64,000 nucleotides of DNA from Pseudoduganella guangdongensis (GTDB lineage Bacteria; Pseudomonadota; Gammaproteobacteria; Burkholderiales; Burkholderiaceae_D), in NCBI RefSeq assembly GCF_009857475.1, contig NZ_WWCJ01000027.1, forward strand, positions 1 to 64,000. Direction: 5' to 3'. Each line of letters begins with the position of its first letter. Within the stretch, counting starts at the first letter, position 1. The translations under genes and the position numbers were made by a program. This document shows positions 51,488 to 59,149 of the stretch, piece by piece. The notes below the pieces were generated by a model. It saw only the letters and a list, made by a program, of their open reading frames with translations. It had not been told where the DNA came from and made no database searches.

Positions 51488-52221
51488 GCCGCCCTCCGCG
51501 CATCGGCGTAGCGCTGGAACAGGTGCTGCACATCGAAGCGTTGCGGACCGTGCGCGCTGATCTCGTGCGCGATGCGGCCATGATCGAGGAAGCCGATGCG
51601 GTCGGCCACTTCCGCCGCGCCCACCAGGTCGTGCGTCACCATGAACACGGTCACGCCTTGCGCGCGCAGCTTGAGCAGCAGGGCGTTGAACTCGCTGGTG
51701 GCGTGCGGGTCAAGGCCGCTGGTCGGTTCGTCCAGCAGCAGCACCGGCACCGCGCGCGCCACCGCCAGGGCAATGGCGACCTTCTGGCGCATGCCTTTGG
51801 AGTAGGCGCCGAGGCGGCGGTCCCAGGCCTCGCGCGCCAGGCCCACATCGTTCAGCGCCGCTTCGATCAGGGTGTTGATCGTGGTGGCGGTGCCGGTGCG
51901 GCCGCCCATGTTCAGCAGGTATTCCAGGTTTTCGCGCGCAGACAGGTGCTCGTACAGCGACACGTTTTCCGGCACGTAAGCCAGGCTGGCGCGCGCGCCG
52001 AGCGGATCGTCGCCGACGTCGATGCCGCACACGCGGACCAGGCCTTGCTCGGCGCGGGCAAAGCCGAGGAAGGCGTTCAGCGTGGTCGATTTGCCGGCGC
52101 CGTTGCCGCCCAGCAGGGCGTAGATCTCGCCCTGCATCACGCGCAGGTTCAGGCCATTCAGGATGGTGGAGGCGCCGTAGCGCACTGCCAGGTCGGTGGT
52201 TTCAAGTGCTATGCGTTGCAT
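51484..52221 (-). CDS. ABC transporter ATP-binding protein (NatA/CcmA type)
   Basis: ATG 52221 (MQRIALETTDLAVRYGASTI) gives 245 residues; a longer in-frame start at 52521 would run into the receptor gene. Walker A GGNGAGKST (about 36-44), signature YSKGMRQKVAIALAVARA, Walker B VLLLDEPTSGLDP and switch MVTHDLVGA are all present. Size and motifs fit drug or NosF-type ATPases that drive ABC-2 permeases. It lies 16 nt after the TonB receptor stop and overlaps the first DUF3526 gene. Confidence 0.9.
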   Translation of the reverse strand: MQRIALETTDLAVRYGASTILNGLNLRVMQGEIYALLGGNGAGKSTTLNAFLGFARAEQGLVRVCGIDVGDDPLGARASLAYVPENVSLYEHLSARENLEYLLNMGGRTGTATTINTLIEAALNDVGLAREAWDRRLGAYSKGMRQKVAIALAVARAVPVLLLDEPTSGLDPHATSEFNALLLKLRAQGVTVFMVTHDLVGAAEVADRIGFLDHGRIAHEISAHGPQRFDVQHLFQRYADARRAA

Positions 52222-52237
52222 GTGTTTTCTCCTTGGT

Positions 52238-54346
52238 TCAGTAGGAAGCCTGCAGGCCGAGCGACACCGCGCGCGGCGAGCCGGGGGCGACCCAGGTGCG
52301 CTGGTAGGAACTGGTGTAGTAGGTTTTGTCGAACAGGTTGTCGATATCGAGCGACAGGCGCAGGCGCGGCGCGATCTGCCAGTGCGCCACCAGGCGCGCC
52401 AGCGTGTAGGCCGGCAGCTCGAACGCGGCGGCGCCGGCATTGGCCTGCGCCTGGGTACGCGCTTCGCCCAGGCGGCGGCCGGTGTGGGTGACGCCGCCGC
52501 CGAAAGCATAGCGGCGGCCATCGGCCAGCGCGCCTTCGTGCATTAGCATCAGGCTGCCGTTCACGCGCGGCACATTGAGCAGGCGCCCGCCGACTTCCAG
52601 CGTGTTGTCACGCTCGACGGATGCATCGATCAGCGAGAAGCTGGCGTTGGCGCGCCAGCCTTTCGCCAGCTGGCCCGCCACGTCCAGGTCCAGCCCCCGG
52701 CTGCGTACCTCGCCCGCCGCCACCGAATAGGATGGCTGCAGCGGATCGGTGGTCAGCGCATTGCGCTTGCGGATATCGAACAGCGCCAGGGTCGCGCCCA
52801 GGCGCCCACCGGCCTGCTCCCATTTGAGCCCGGCCTCGCTCGCCTTGCCGCGTTCCGGATCGAAGGCCGCCCCGCGCGCATCGCTGCCGGTGTTGGGACG
52901 GAAGGAGCTGCCCCAGTTGGCGAACAGCGTCCACTCAGGCGTGGCCAGGTAGCTGGCGCCGATGCGCGGCGAGCTGGCGTTCGGCTCCTGCACGGCCACG
53001 CTGCCATTGCGGCGGTTGGCCAGGCTCTGCTCGTGGCGGTCGTGGCGGATGCCCGCTATCACGCGCCACTGCTGGCCCAGGCGCCACGTGTCCTGCACAT
53101 ACAGCGCGGTGTTGCGTTGCTTCTCCAGCGTATCGGTATGCAGCGGCGGCACCGGCCGCGGCTGGCCGTACACCGGTGCCAGCACGTCGATCGCATAGGG
53201 CGCCGCCGCGCTCGGGTTGGCGCGGAACATGCGCAGGTCGTAGTCGAAGCGGAAGGCCTCCACGCCCAGCAACAGCTCGTGGCCGGGCGCGATGCGGCCC
53301 GCCACCTCGATATGCGCGCCCAGGTCGTCGGATGCGTAATCGCGCAGGCGGCGCTGGCGGCGCAGCGTGCGCTGGTCGGCATCCAGCGCGGCCGCCTGCT
53401 CGGTGGCATAGCCGTCCAGCGTGGCGCGCTTCCACAGCAGGCCCGCGCGCAACTGCCAGTCGCCGGGCAGGGCATGCTCCAGCATCAGCTGCTGCGTGCT
53501 GTTGAAGATGCGGATATCGCCGTCGCCCGGCTCGCCCAGGAAGCGTTCGCGCGGCACCACTCCCAGCTTGCCGTTGATGGCCGGGATGCCCCGGTCCAGC
53601 GTGCCCACATGGCGCAGCAGCTCGCCGCGATACTCGATGCGCGTATCCGGCCCGGCTTTGAAGCTCAGCGCCGGCGCCAGCAAGTTGCGGCGCGTCTGAA
53701 CATGGTCGCGGAAGCTGTCGCGCCGCTCGCTGGCAGCATTCAGGCGCCAGGCCAGCGACTCGCCCAGCGGCCCGGTCGCATCCAGTGCCGCGCGGCGCAG
53801 GCCGAAGCTGCCCACCACTGCATCCAGCGCCAGTGCCGGCCGCCACAACGGACGCTTGCTGACGATATTCAGCGTGCCACCGGGCTCGCTGGAGCCGTAC
53901 AGCGCCGCCGCCGGTCCTTTCAGGAACTCGATGCGCTCCACATTGGCGGTATCGCGCGGCGCATTGATGCCGCCCCGGTTGGCCGCAAAGCCATTCAGCA
54001 GCAAAGCCATGCCGTTGTTCGGATCGCCCGCCAGGCCGCGAATGGCGATGTTGTCCCATAGCCCGCCAAAGCTGTTCTGGCGCGACACGCCGCCGGCGTA
54101 ATCGAGCGCATCGTCGATGCGCAGCGCGCCCAGGTCGTCCAGCGCCTGGCGCGGCATGATGCGCACCGCTTGCGGCAGCTCGCGCAGCGGCAGGCTGGAT
54201 TTGCTGCCTTGCGCGTCGTCCGCCAGGTAGCTGCCCGAGTCGCGGCGGCCCACCACTTCAACGGCTTCGATTGGTTCCGCATGAACCGTAGGGATGAGCA
54301 GTGCCAGCGCGGCCGGAACGGCGCGCAAGCGTAAATTCTTCGTCAT
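52238..54346 (-). CDS. TonB-dependent siderophore-type receptor
   Basis: ATG 54346 (MTKNLRLRAVPAALALLIPT) gives 702 residues with a signal peptide to about VHA. The plug has VEVVGRRDSGSYLADD (TonB box region), SLPLRELPQAVRIMPRQALDD, RGLAGDPNNGMALLLNG and RIEFLKGPAAALYGSSEPGG, as in FhuA/FpvA-type receptors (TIGR01783-like). The barrel closes with FDKTYYTSSYQRTWVAPGSPRAV and ends in aromatic ASY. It should import an iron or other metal chelate with TonB energy. Next to a DUF3526 ABC transporter and DUF2946 proteins, not the usual FhuBCD importer, so the ligand handling is unclear. Confidence 0.88.
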   Translation of the reverse strand: MTKNLRLRAVPAALALLIPTVHAEPIEAVEVVGRRDSGSYLADDAQGSKSSLPLRELPQAVRIMPRQALDDLGALRIDDALDYAGGVSRQNSFGGLWDNIAIRGLAGDPNNGMALLLNGFAANRGGINAPRDTANVERIEFLKGPAAALYGSSEPGGTLNIVSKRPLWRPALALDAVVGSFGLRRAALDATGPLGESLAWRLNAASERRDSFRDHVQTRRNLLAPALSFKAGPDTRIEYRGELLRHVGTLDRGIPAINGKLGVVPRERFLGEPGDGDIRIFNSTQQLMLEHALPGDWQLRAGLLWKRATLDGYATEQAAALDADQRTLRRQRRLRDYASDDLGAHIEVAGRIAPGHELLLGVEAFRFDYDLRMFRANPSAAAPYAIDVLAPVYGQPRPVPPLHTDTLEKQRNTALYVQDTWRLGQQWRVIAGIRHDRHEQSLANRRNGSVAVQEPNASSPRIGASYLATPEWTLFANWGSSFRPNTGSDARGAAFDPERGKASEAGLKWEQAGGRLGATLALFDIRKRNALTTDPLQPSYSVAAGEVRSRGLDLDVAGQLAKGWRANASFSLIDASVERDNTLEVGGRLLNVPRVNGSLMLMHEGALADGRRYAFGGGVTHTGRRLGEARTQAQANAGAAAFELPAYTLARLVAHWQIAPRLRLSLDIDNLFDKTYYTSSYQRTWVAPGSPRAVSLGLQASY

Positions 54347-54404
54347 ATTGTCTTTCTCGTCTTGCTTGAACAAGGCGCCACCACAACGGCGGCGCCGGAT
54401 TTGG

Positions 54405-54731
54405 TCAGGGCAAGGCGAGCACGGGCGGCCCGCGCGGCAGATATGGCGGCGCAGCAGGCCGCGCGTGCGAAACCGGCGCCGCGCAAGGCTGCGGGCGCGG
54501 CAGGCTGGCGGCAGGCGCCAGCAAAGGCGCCGCCGCCGGCAAGCGCTCGGCCAGGGTGGCCGCGTCATAGGCCAGGCAGGCATGTGCCAGCGCAGCATCG
54601 GGCCAGGCATGGACGATTCGATGGCGCAGGCCGGCCGCAACTGCCATCAGCAGCGCCGTCGCCAGTAGGGCAACCAGCGCAAAGCGGGTAGCAGGCCGCG
54701 ACGGCACGCCGGTGCGTCGGGTCATAAGCAT
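54405..54731 (-). CDS. DUF2946-like small membrane protein
   Basis: From ATG 54731 (MLMTRRTGVPSRPATRFALV) the product has 108 residues: one N-terminal membrane helix (ALVALLATALLMAVAAGL), a His/Cys-bearing middle (RHRIVHAWPDAALAHACLAY) and a Pro-rich end PYLPRGPPVLALP. The terminal RGPP motif and the HxxxxHAxC segment recall DUF2946 proteins, which are found in copper and siderophore loci. A TTG start at 54749 is also possible. Lies 58 nt upstream of the TonB receptor. The DUF assignment is by pattern only. Confidence 0.55.
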   Translation of the reverse strand: MLMTRRTGVPSRPATRFALVALLATALLMAVAAGLRHRIVHAWPDAALAHACLAYDAATLAERLPAAAPLLAPAASLPRPQPCAAPVSHARPAAPPYLPRGPPVLALP

Positions 54732-54799
54732 CAGGGAAAGCGGCAGCAAACCGCGAACGTGGCTAGGAACCCTGCGCGCAAAAGGGCAGGGGCGTCAGG

Positions 54800-55111
54800 T
54801 CACGCAGTGATGCGGGGCGGCGCTTGCCGCGGCGGGATCAGGTAGCGGGGAGAGGCAACGAAAGCCGGTGCCGAAGGCAGGCGTGCCAGCAGGTAGGCCA
54901 CCGCCAGGAAGACTGCCAGCAAAGCCGGCGGCGTCGCCGGCAAGTCAGCCGGGAAATGCGAGGACATCTGGCACGCCACGCAATCATCGATCTTGTCAGC
55001 GAGATCGTGCTTGTGCGTGGCAGCGGCCAGCATCTGCAAAGCGAACACGAGCGCGCACAGCGCCAGTACCAGGCGCCAAATTCCGTGCTTGCGGAGTGCG
55101 GTCGTATTCAT
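54800..55111 (-). CDS. DUF2946-like small membrane protein
   Basis: ATG 55111 (MNTTALRKHGIWRLVLALCA) gives 103 residues. A first membrane helix (LVLALCALVFALQMLAAA) is followed by a metal-ligand-rich loop THKHDLADKIDDCVACQMSSH with CxxC and several His, a second helix (LLAVFLAVAYLLARL) and a tail ending PPRQAPPRITA. This is the DUF2946 pattern (helix, His/Cys loop, helix, APP tail). The His/CxxC loop suggests metal binding outside the membrane. First gene of the receptor locus, just after a palindromic terminator. Confidence 0.65.
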   Translation of the reverse strand: MNTTALRKHGIWRLVLALCALVFALQMLAAATHKHDLADKIDDCVACQMSSHFPADLPATPPALLAVFLAVAYLLARLPSAPAFVASPRYLIPPRQAPPRITA

Positions 55112-55127
55112 CACGCGCCAGTATAGC

Positions 55128-55208
55128 AATTCGGGGTCAGGTCTGACAATCGGACAAAAGTTGCGCGAAGCGCATCTTTTGTCCGATTGTCAGACCTGAC
55201 CCCGAATT
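55128..55208. repeat. Long palindrome (family A, second copy) at the 3' end of the DUF1501 gene
   Basis: Arms begin AATTCGGGGTCAGGTCTGAC and continue ATCGGACAAAAG; the right arm is the exact complement. The centre (about TTGCGCGAAGCGCATC) holds a second GC hairpin. The outer 28 nt of each arm are identical to the repeat at 28732-28802, while the centres differ. It begins 3 nt after the DUF1501 stop on the minus strand and would end that transcript before the DUF2946/TonB locus. Confidence 0.92.
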
Positions 55209-55210
55209 TT

Positions 55211-56581
55211 CTACAGCATGAAGCCGAGGTCTTTCAGGGGGAAGTTCGCCAGCTCGTTCTTGAAGACCTGCTGCTCCAGGGCGTCCGGTTCGGCGCCGAA
55301 CCAGCGGCCCAGCGTGGCGCCGTACTGCTGGTTCGAGAGGTGGGGGATCCAGGCGCCGCGCCCGGTGGCGTCGTCTTTGCCGCCCAGCACGAACTCGGGG
55401 AAGCGTCCGTACAGGCCGCCCTTGACGGCGGCGCCGATGATCAACTGGTGGTTGCCCCAGGCGTGGTCGGTGCCGCCGCTGTTGGGCTGCAGGGTGCGGC
55501 CGAAGTCGGACATGGTGAAGGTGGTGACGTTCTGTTCCGCGCCGATCTCGCGCAGGGCGTTCTGGAAGGCGGCCACCGATTGCGAGACCTGGCGCAGCAA
55601 GTCGAATTGCTGCCAGGCCTGGCCGCCGTGCGTGTCGAAGCCGCCCAGCGAGACGAAGTAGACCTGCCGCCCCGGTCCTTGCGCGGCGCGCAGGCGGATC
55701 AATTGGGTGACGGTCTTCAGCTGCTGCGCAATAGCGTAGCCGGGGAACACGGTTTGCAGCGCGGCGCCGTTGGCGGCGGCTTGCAAGTCCTTGGCCAGCT
55801 CCATGCCGTTCAGCAGCGATTTGTTGGCGGCGGTGGCGATCAGGTTGGGGTTGCTGGCCGAGAGCGCTTGCACCAGGGCGGCGCGCCGTTTGTCGGCTTC
55901 GCTTTGCGGCCAGAAGTTCATGCCGGCCAGGCTCAACTGGCCATTACCGGGCAGCAGGTTGCTTTGCACCGTGGTGCCGGACACGAACAGGCCGTTGGTG
56001 CCGATTGAGACGGCGTCCAGGTCGCCATTGGCGCCGAGGGCGTCGGCCAGGCGGCCGCCCCAGCCGGTGCCGGCGCCGGAGGGCGTACCGGCCTGGTTCT
56101 GCTGGTTCTGGTCGGGGTGGGAGAACAGTTGCGGCGGCACCCCGGCGCCGCTCTGGTATTGGGCCTTGGTCAGCGGCTGGCGCAGGTTGCCGACGTTGAG
56201 CAGGGCGGCCACCTGGCCTTGCGCGAACAGGGCGTCGATCTCGGGCATGCCGTAGTGGAAGGCGAAGGGCTGCTCCGTGCCATCCTGCAGGCGGGCGCTG
56301 CGCGCGGCCAGCAGGGTCTTGGCTTCCACCGACAAGGCCAGGCCGCCGCTGCGGCGGATATTGCTGTAGGCGCCGTAGTGCGCGGCGTCCAGCGGCACGA
56401 TCATATTGTTGCCGTCGTTGCCGCCGTACAGGTAGAGGCAGACCAGGGCTTTGTAGTCGCCCACGGCGGCTTGCGCGGGGCGCGTCATGCCCAGCAGGCC
56501 GAGGGTGGACATGGCGCCCAGCATGCCGGCGTGCGCACTGGCGCCGAGGAAGCGGCGGCGCGACATTTTTTCTTTGCACAT
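55211..56581 (-). CDS. DUF1501-family exported protein (Tat signal)
   Basis: A 456-residue protein with a Tat signal KMSRRRFLGASAHAGMLGAM at the N terminus; AAAGGA lies 8 nt before the ATG. DUF1501 marks include ALVCLYLYGGNDGNNMIVPLD, FHYGMPEIDALFAQGQVAAL, SLGGFDTHGGQ and TMSDFGRTLQPNSGGTDHAWGNHQ, an alkaline-phosphatase/sulfatase-like set of potential metal ligands. The family has no established activity. It is encoded 15 nt after a DUF1800 protein, its constant companion in many proteobacteria and planctomycetes. Confidence 0.9.
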   Translation of the reverse strand: MCKEKMSRRRFLGASAHAGMLGAMSTLGLLGMTRPAQAAVGDYKALVCLYLYGGNDGNNMIVPLDAAHYGAYSNIRRSGGLALSVEAKTLLAARSARLQDGTEQPFAFHYGMPEIDALFAQGQVAALLNVGNLRQPLTKAQYQSGAGVPPQLFSHPDQNQQNQAGTPSGAGTGWGGRLADALGANGDLDAVSIGTNGLFVSGTTVQSNLLPGNGQLSLAGMNFWPQSEADKRRAALVQALSASNPNLIATAANKSLLNGMELAKDLQAAANGAALQTVFPGYAIAQQLKTVTQLIRLRAAQGPGRQVYFVSLGGFDTHGGQAWQQFDLLRQVSQSVAAFQNALREIGAEQNVTTFTMSDFGRTLQPNSGGTDHAWGNHQLIIGAAVKGGLYGRFPEFVLGGKDDATGRGAWIPHLSNQQYGATLGRWFGAEPDALEQQVFKNELANFPLKDLGFML

Positions 56582-56596
56582 GGTGTGTGTCCTTTC

Positions 56597-58447
56597 TTAC
56601 TGCTGTACGGCGAAGTCGGCCGCGATGGCGGTCAGATACAGGGCGGTGATGGCGCGCTGCTTCAGGTCGGTGGTGGCTTGCAGGGTGGCGCCGATGGCGG
56701 CGCGCGTCGAAGGCGTCATGCGCCCCTGCAGCAGATTGGCGTCAACCAGGTTGAGCAGGGCGGTCGGGTCGCCGGCCACGGCCTGGTAGGGCGCGAGGTT
56801 GATGCTGGCCATGCCGGAGAAATTGCCGGCGATGAAGCCGTACAGGAAATTGGCGCGGCCAATCGCCTGCGCCGGCGTGTAGAGCTGGAACTCGGGCCCG
56901 AACAGCTCGGGCTTGCCGGGGAGCGGCGCCAGTGGCGAATAGAAGTTGAATACGCTCGGCGCCTGTAGCAGGCGTTGGCCCATCAGGAAGTAGTCCCAGA
57001 ACATATTGGTCGGGTTCACGATGGTGGCGCCGGTGGCGCGGAACAGCGACAGGCTGTGCAGGATAGGGTCTTTCAGCTTGCCGGCGGCGGGGGCTGCGAT
57101 CAGCGCTTCCGGGTCCATCAGCACTGCGTTCAGGGTGGCCTTCAAATCGCCGCGCCCGGTCGGGCCGTAGGCGAACACGTTGGCGACGCGTTCGATATAG
57201 GCCGGGCTGGGGTTGCTGGTGGTGAAGGCGCGGATCAGGCGGGTGGCGATGAAGGGCGGCAGGTTGGGGTGCTGGAACAGGTTCTGCACCACGCCGTCCA
57301 GGTCCTGCACCGTGCTTTGGCCGGCGGGCAGGGTGGTGCCGTTGAGCAGGGTCTTGGCGCCCATATCGTGCAGGCGGTCGCGCGGCTGCAGCGGGCCGGT
57401 GAAGTTTTCCCAGTTGCTGCCGGTGAGGTTGCTGCCGGTGTAGGTCCAGCCGCTCAGGGCGCGCGCCATGTGGGCGATGGTGTCCTGCGTGTAGGCGGGG
57501 ATGGGGTCGCCGTAGCGGTCGCGCTGCACGCTGCCGTCCTGGTTCAGCAGCACGGGGCCGATGGTGAACAGCTGCATCACTTCGCGCGCGTAGTTTTCAT
57601 TGGGCGCGGGCGTGCGGCTGTTAGCCAGGTCGAGGTATTTTCCCATCGCCGGGTTGATCGTCATCTCGCGCAGCAGATTGCCGAAGTTGCCGAAGGCGTG
57701 CTTGTCGAGCGTGGTCAGCCAGGGCAGCAGCTGGTCGCCGCTGTTGTTCTTGTCGGAGGAGACCACGAACAGCTGCGACAGGGCGAACAGCATGCGCTGG
57801 CGCACCTGGTCGGGTGCGTTGGCCATGTTCAGGTACCAGCCGTTGCGCAGGGCGCTGATGTCGGTGGTCTGCGGCAGCGCGCTGGCAGGCATGCTGTATT
57901 GCTGGTTCAGCCAGGCTTGCGCGCCCATCTGCTTGACGGCGGCGATGCTGGCGGCGTTGGGGCCGAAGGTGGCGCGCTCCAGCAGGCGGGCGGCGGCGAC
58001 GGTGGCGGCGTCAGTCGCGGGCTGGGCGCCGATCGGGCCGGGCGTGGGCGTGGGGGGTGGCGTCGGCGTGGGTGTCGTGCTGGTGCCGCCCGAGCTGGTG
58101 CCTGCGACCACCAGCGTCAGCCTGGTGCTGCCGCTGACCTGCGGCGCCTTAGCCGTGGTGCCGGTGACGGTGATGACTGGATTGGCCGGCATGGCCGCCG
58201 GCGCAATGTACTCGCCGTTCTGCGAGTTCAAGGTGCCGACCGTGGCATTGCCGCCCGGGATGCCGTTGACGGCGAAATTCATGTATACGCCCTTGCCGTC
58301 CACCTTCCCCAGGAACCAGACCTTGCGGCCCAGTTCAACCGCGGCATTCTTGGCCGTGTGCGTGATCTCGACCGTGGTGGCCCAGGCCGGTAAGGAAAGG
58401 CTAAACAGGCAGGCCAGGGTCCAGGCCCGGCAGTCTTTTAATTGCAT
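56597..58447 (-). CDS. DUF1800-family exported protein with N-terminal Ig-like domain
   Basis: A 616-residue protein with a Sec signal (MQLKDCRAWTLACLFSLSLPAWA). Residues about 25-120 form a beta-rich Ig-like domain (VEITHTAKNAAVELGRKVWF ... STRLTLVVAG). A low-complexity linker with TPTPTPPPTPTPGP follows at about 125-140. The DUF1800 domain fills the rest: AARLLERATFGPNAASIAAV, NYAREVMQLFTIGP, YTQDTIAHMARALSGWTYTG and RAFTTSNPSPAYIERVANVF. Function is unknown; co-occurrence with DUF1501 suggests a joint exported complex or enzyme pair. AGGGGAT provides the ribosome site. Confidence 0.9.
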   Translation of the reverse strand: MQLKDCRAWTLACLFSLSLPAWATTVEITHTAKNAAVELGRKVWFLGKVDGKGVYMNFAVNGIPGGNATVGTLNSQNGEYIAPAAMPANPVITVTGTTAKAPQVSGSTRLTLVVAGTSSGGTSTTPTPTPPPTPTPGPIGAQPATDAATVAAARLLERATFGPNAASIAAVKQMGAQAWLNQQYSMPASALPQTTDISALRNGWYLNMANAPDQVRQRMLFALSQLFVVSSDKNNSGDQLLPWLTTLDKHAFGNFGNLLREMTINPAMGKYLDLANSRTPAPNENYAREVMQLFTIGPVLLNQDGSVQRDRYGDPIPAYTQDTIAHMARALSGWTYTGSNLTGSNWENFTGPLQPRDRLHDMGAKTLLNGTTLPAGQSTVQDLDGVVQNLFQHPNLPPFIATRLIRAFTTSNPSPAYIERVANVFAYGPTGRGDLKATLNAVLMDPEALIAAPAAGKLKDPILHSLSLFRATGATIVNPTNMFWDYFLMGQRLLQAPSVFNFYSPLAPLPGKPELFGPEFQLYTPAQAIGRANFLYGFIAGNFSGMASINLAPYQAVAGDPTALLNLVDANLLQGRMTPSTRAAIGATLQATTDLKQRAITALYLTAIAADFAVQQ

Positions 58448-58512
58448 TTTTTATCCCCTGATAAGTGCCGGCGCGAAGCCGTTGCGGGGATAGGAGCAAG
58501 TCTCGTGCCACT

Positions 58513-58533
58513 GTGGAAACCGTTTACTTCCAC
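58513..58533. promoter_or_regulatory. Inverted repeat upstream of the DUF1800 gene
   Basis: GTGGAA, nine bases, TTCCAC in the 197-nt gap between the DUF1800 start and the end of the first small Cys-rich gene. It resembles the LacI-type half sites of the glucan regulon but has wrong spacing. It could be an operator for the DUF1800/1501 operon. Nothing else was recognised in 58534-58644. Confidence 0.3.
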
Positions 58534-58644
58534 GAAAGCTGGACAATATTTGTCAGTGACGGAGGGGCGGGGCGTGCAAAAATTGTCACTTTGTAAGGAG
58601 CAGGGCCGGCGAATACCGAACCCTGCGCGACTGCCGGGAAATGT

Positions 58645-58830
58645 TTAGCAGCTGGTCATGCAGTCATCTTGCGCGGTATAGCAATCAGCTTGTTTTTCCA
58701 TATCGTCACCGGCATCTTGCAGACACCATTTCAAGGCCTTGATGCAGTAATACTGGCAGGTGCCGGCGCTGACATTGAAGGTCATGCCAACGCCCACCGC
58801 AAACAGGAAAGTTGCAACAGATTTTTTCAT
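58645..58830 (-). CDS. Small secreted six-cysteine peptide A
   Basis: ATG 58830 follows AAGGA and gives 61 residues. The signal peptide is MKKSVATFLFAVGVGMTFNVSA; the mature part of about 39 residues has six Cys spaced C-x3-C-x6-C-x13-C-x6-C-x3-C (GTCQYYC ... KWC ... ADC ... DDC ... TSC). The arrangement is mirror-symmetric and would suit an antiparallel helical hairpin with up to three disulfides, as in alpha-hairpinins. It is 19 nt downstream of a paralogue (peptide B) with identical Cys spacing and the shared centre C-L-Q-x-A-G-D-D. I do not recognise the family and assign no function. Confidence 0.75.
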   Translation of the reverse strand: MKKSVATFLFAVGVGMTFNVSAGTCQYYCIKALKWCLQDAGDDMEKQADCYTAQDDCMTSC

Positions 58831-58849
58831 GATTTGTCCTTGGTTCGAA

Positions 58850-59056
58850 TTACGGGATCTGGTTGCCACAACGCACCCAGCAGTCTTCCCACCAGGCTTG
58901 GCAGGCCTGTTGCGCTTCCCAGTCGTCGCCCGCTTGCTGCAGGCACTGGTCGCGATCAACGCGGCAGAAATACTCGCACTCCCAAGGCCGGGCCGTTGCG
59001 CTGACGCTGGCGCCCAGGCCGGCGGCAAACAAAAACGCGGCGAATAACTTCTTCAT
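58850..59056 (-). CDS. Small secreted six-cysteine peptide B
   Basis: ATG 59056 (MKKLFAAFLFAAGLGASVSA) after GGAGAAAGAC gives 68 residues. After the signal (cut near ATA) comes RPWECEYFC, then CLQQAGDDWEAQQACQAWWE, then DCWVRC and a short tail GNQIP. The six Cys follow C-x3-C-x6-C-x13-C-x6-C-x3-C exactly as in peptide A, and C-L-Q-x-A-G-D-D-x-E-x-Q is conserved between them. The tandem arrangement and divergence elsewhere indicate an older duplication under selection for the Cys frame. Aromatic residues are frequent (W, Y, F). Function unknown: toxin, antimicrobial, metal or redox peptide are all open. Confidence 0.78.
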   Translation of the reverse strand: MKKLFAAFLFAAGLGASVSATARPWECEYFCRVDRDQCLQQAGDDWEAQQACQAWWEDCWVRCGNQIP

Positions 59057-59104
59057 GTCTTTCTCCACTGTTTAGTTTTAATAGGTGTACAGCGGAGTTA
59101 GCAT

Positions 59105-59140
59105 AAAAATAAAGATTGAGGAGGGTCAATCTTTATTTTT
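59105..59140. terminator. Bidirectional intrinsic terminator between UPF0149 gene and peptide genes
   Basis: A perfect 15-bp stem (AAAAATAAAGATTGA with TCAATCTTTATTTTT) around a 6-nt loop. It is A/T rich with U runs on either strand. It lies 9 nt after the UPF0149 stop on the minus strand and insulates the peptide pair, whose promoter must lie in 59057-59104. Confidence 0.85.
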
Positions 59141-59149
59141 CATAAATAG

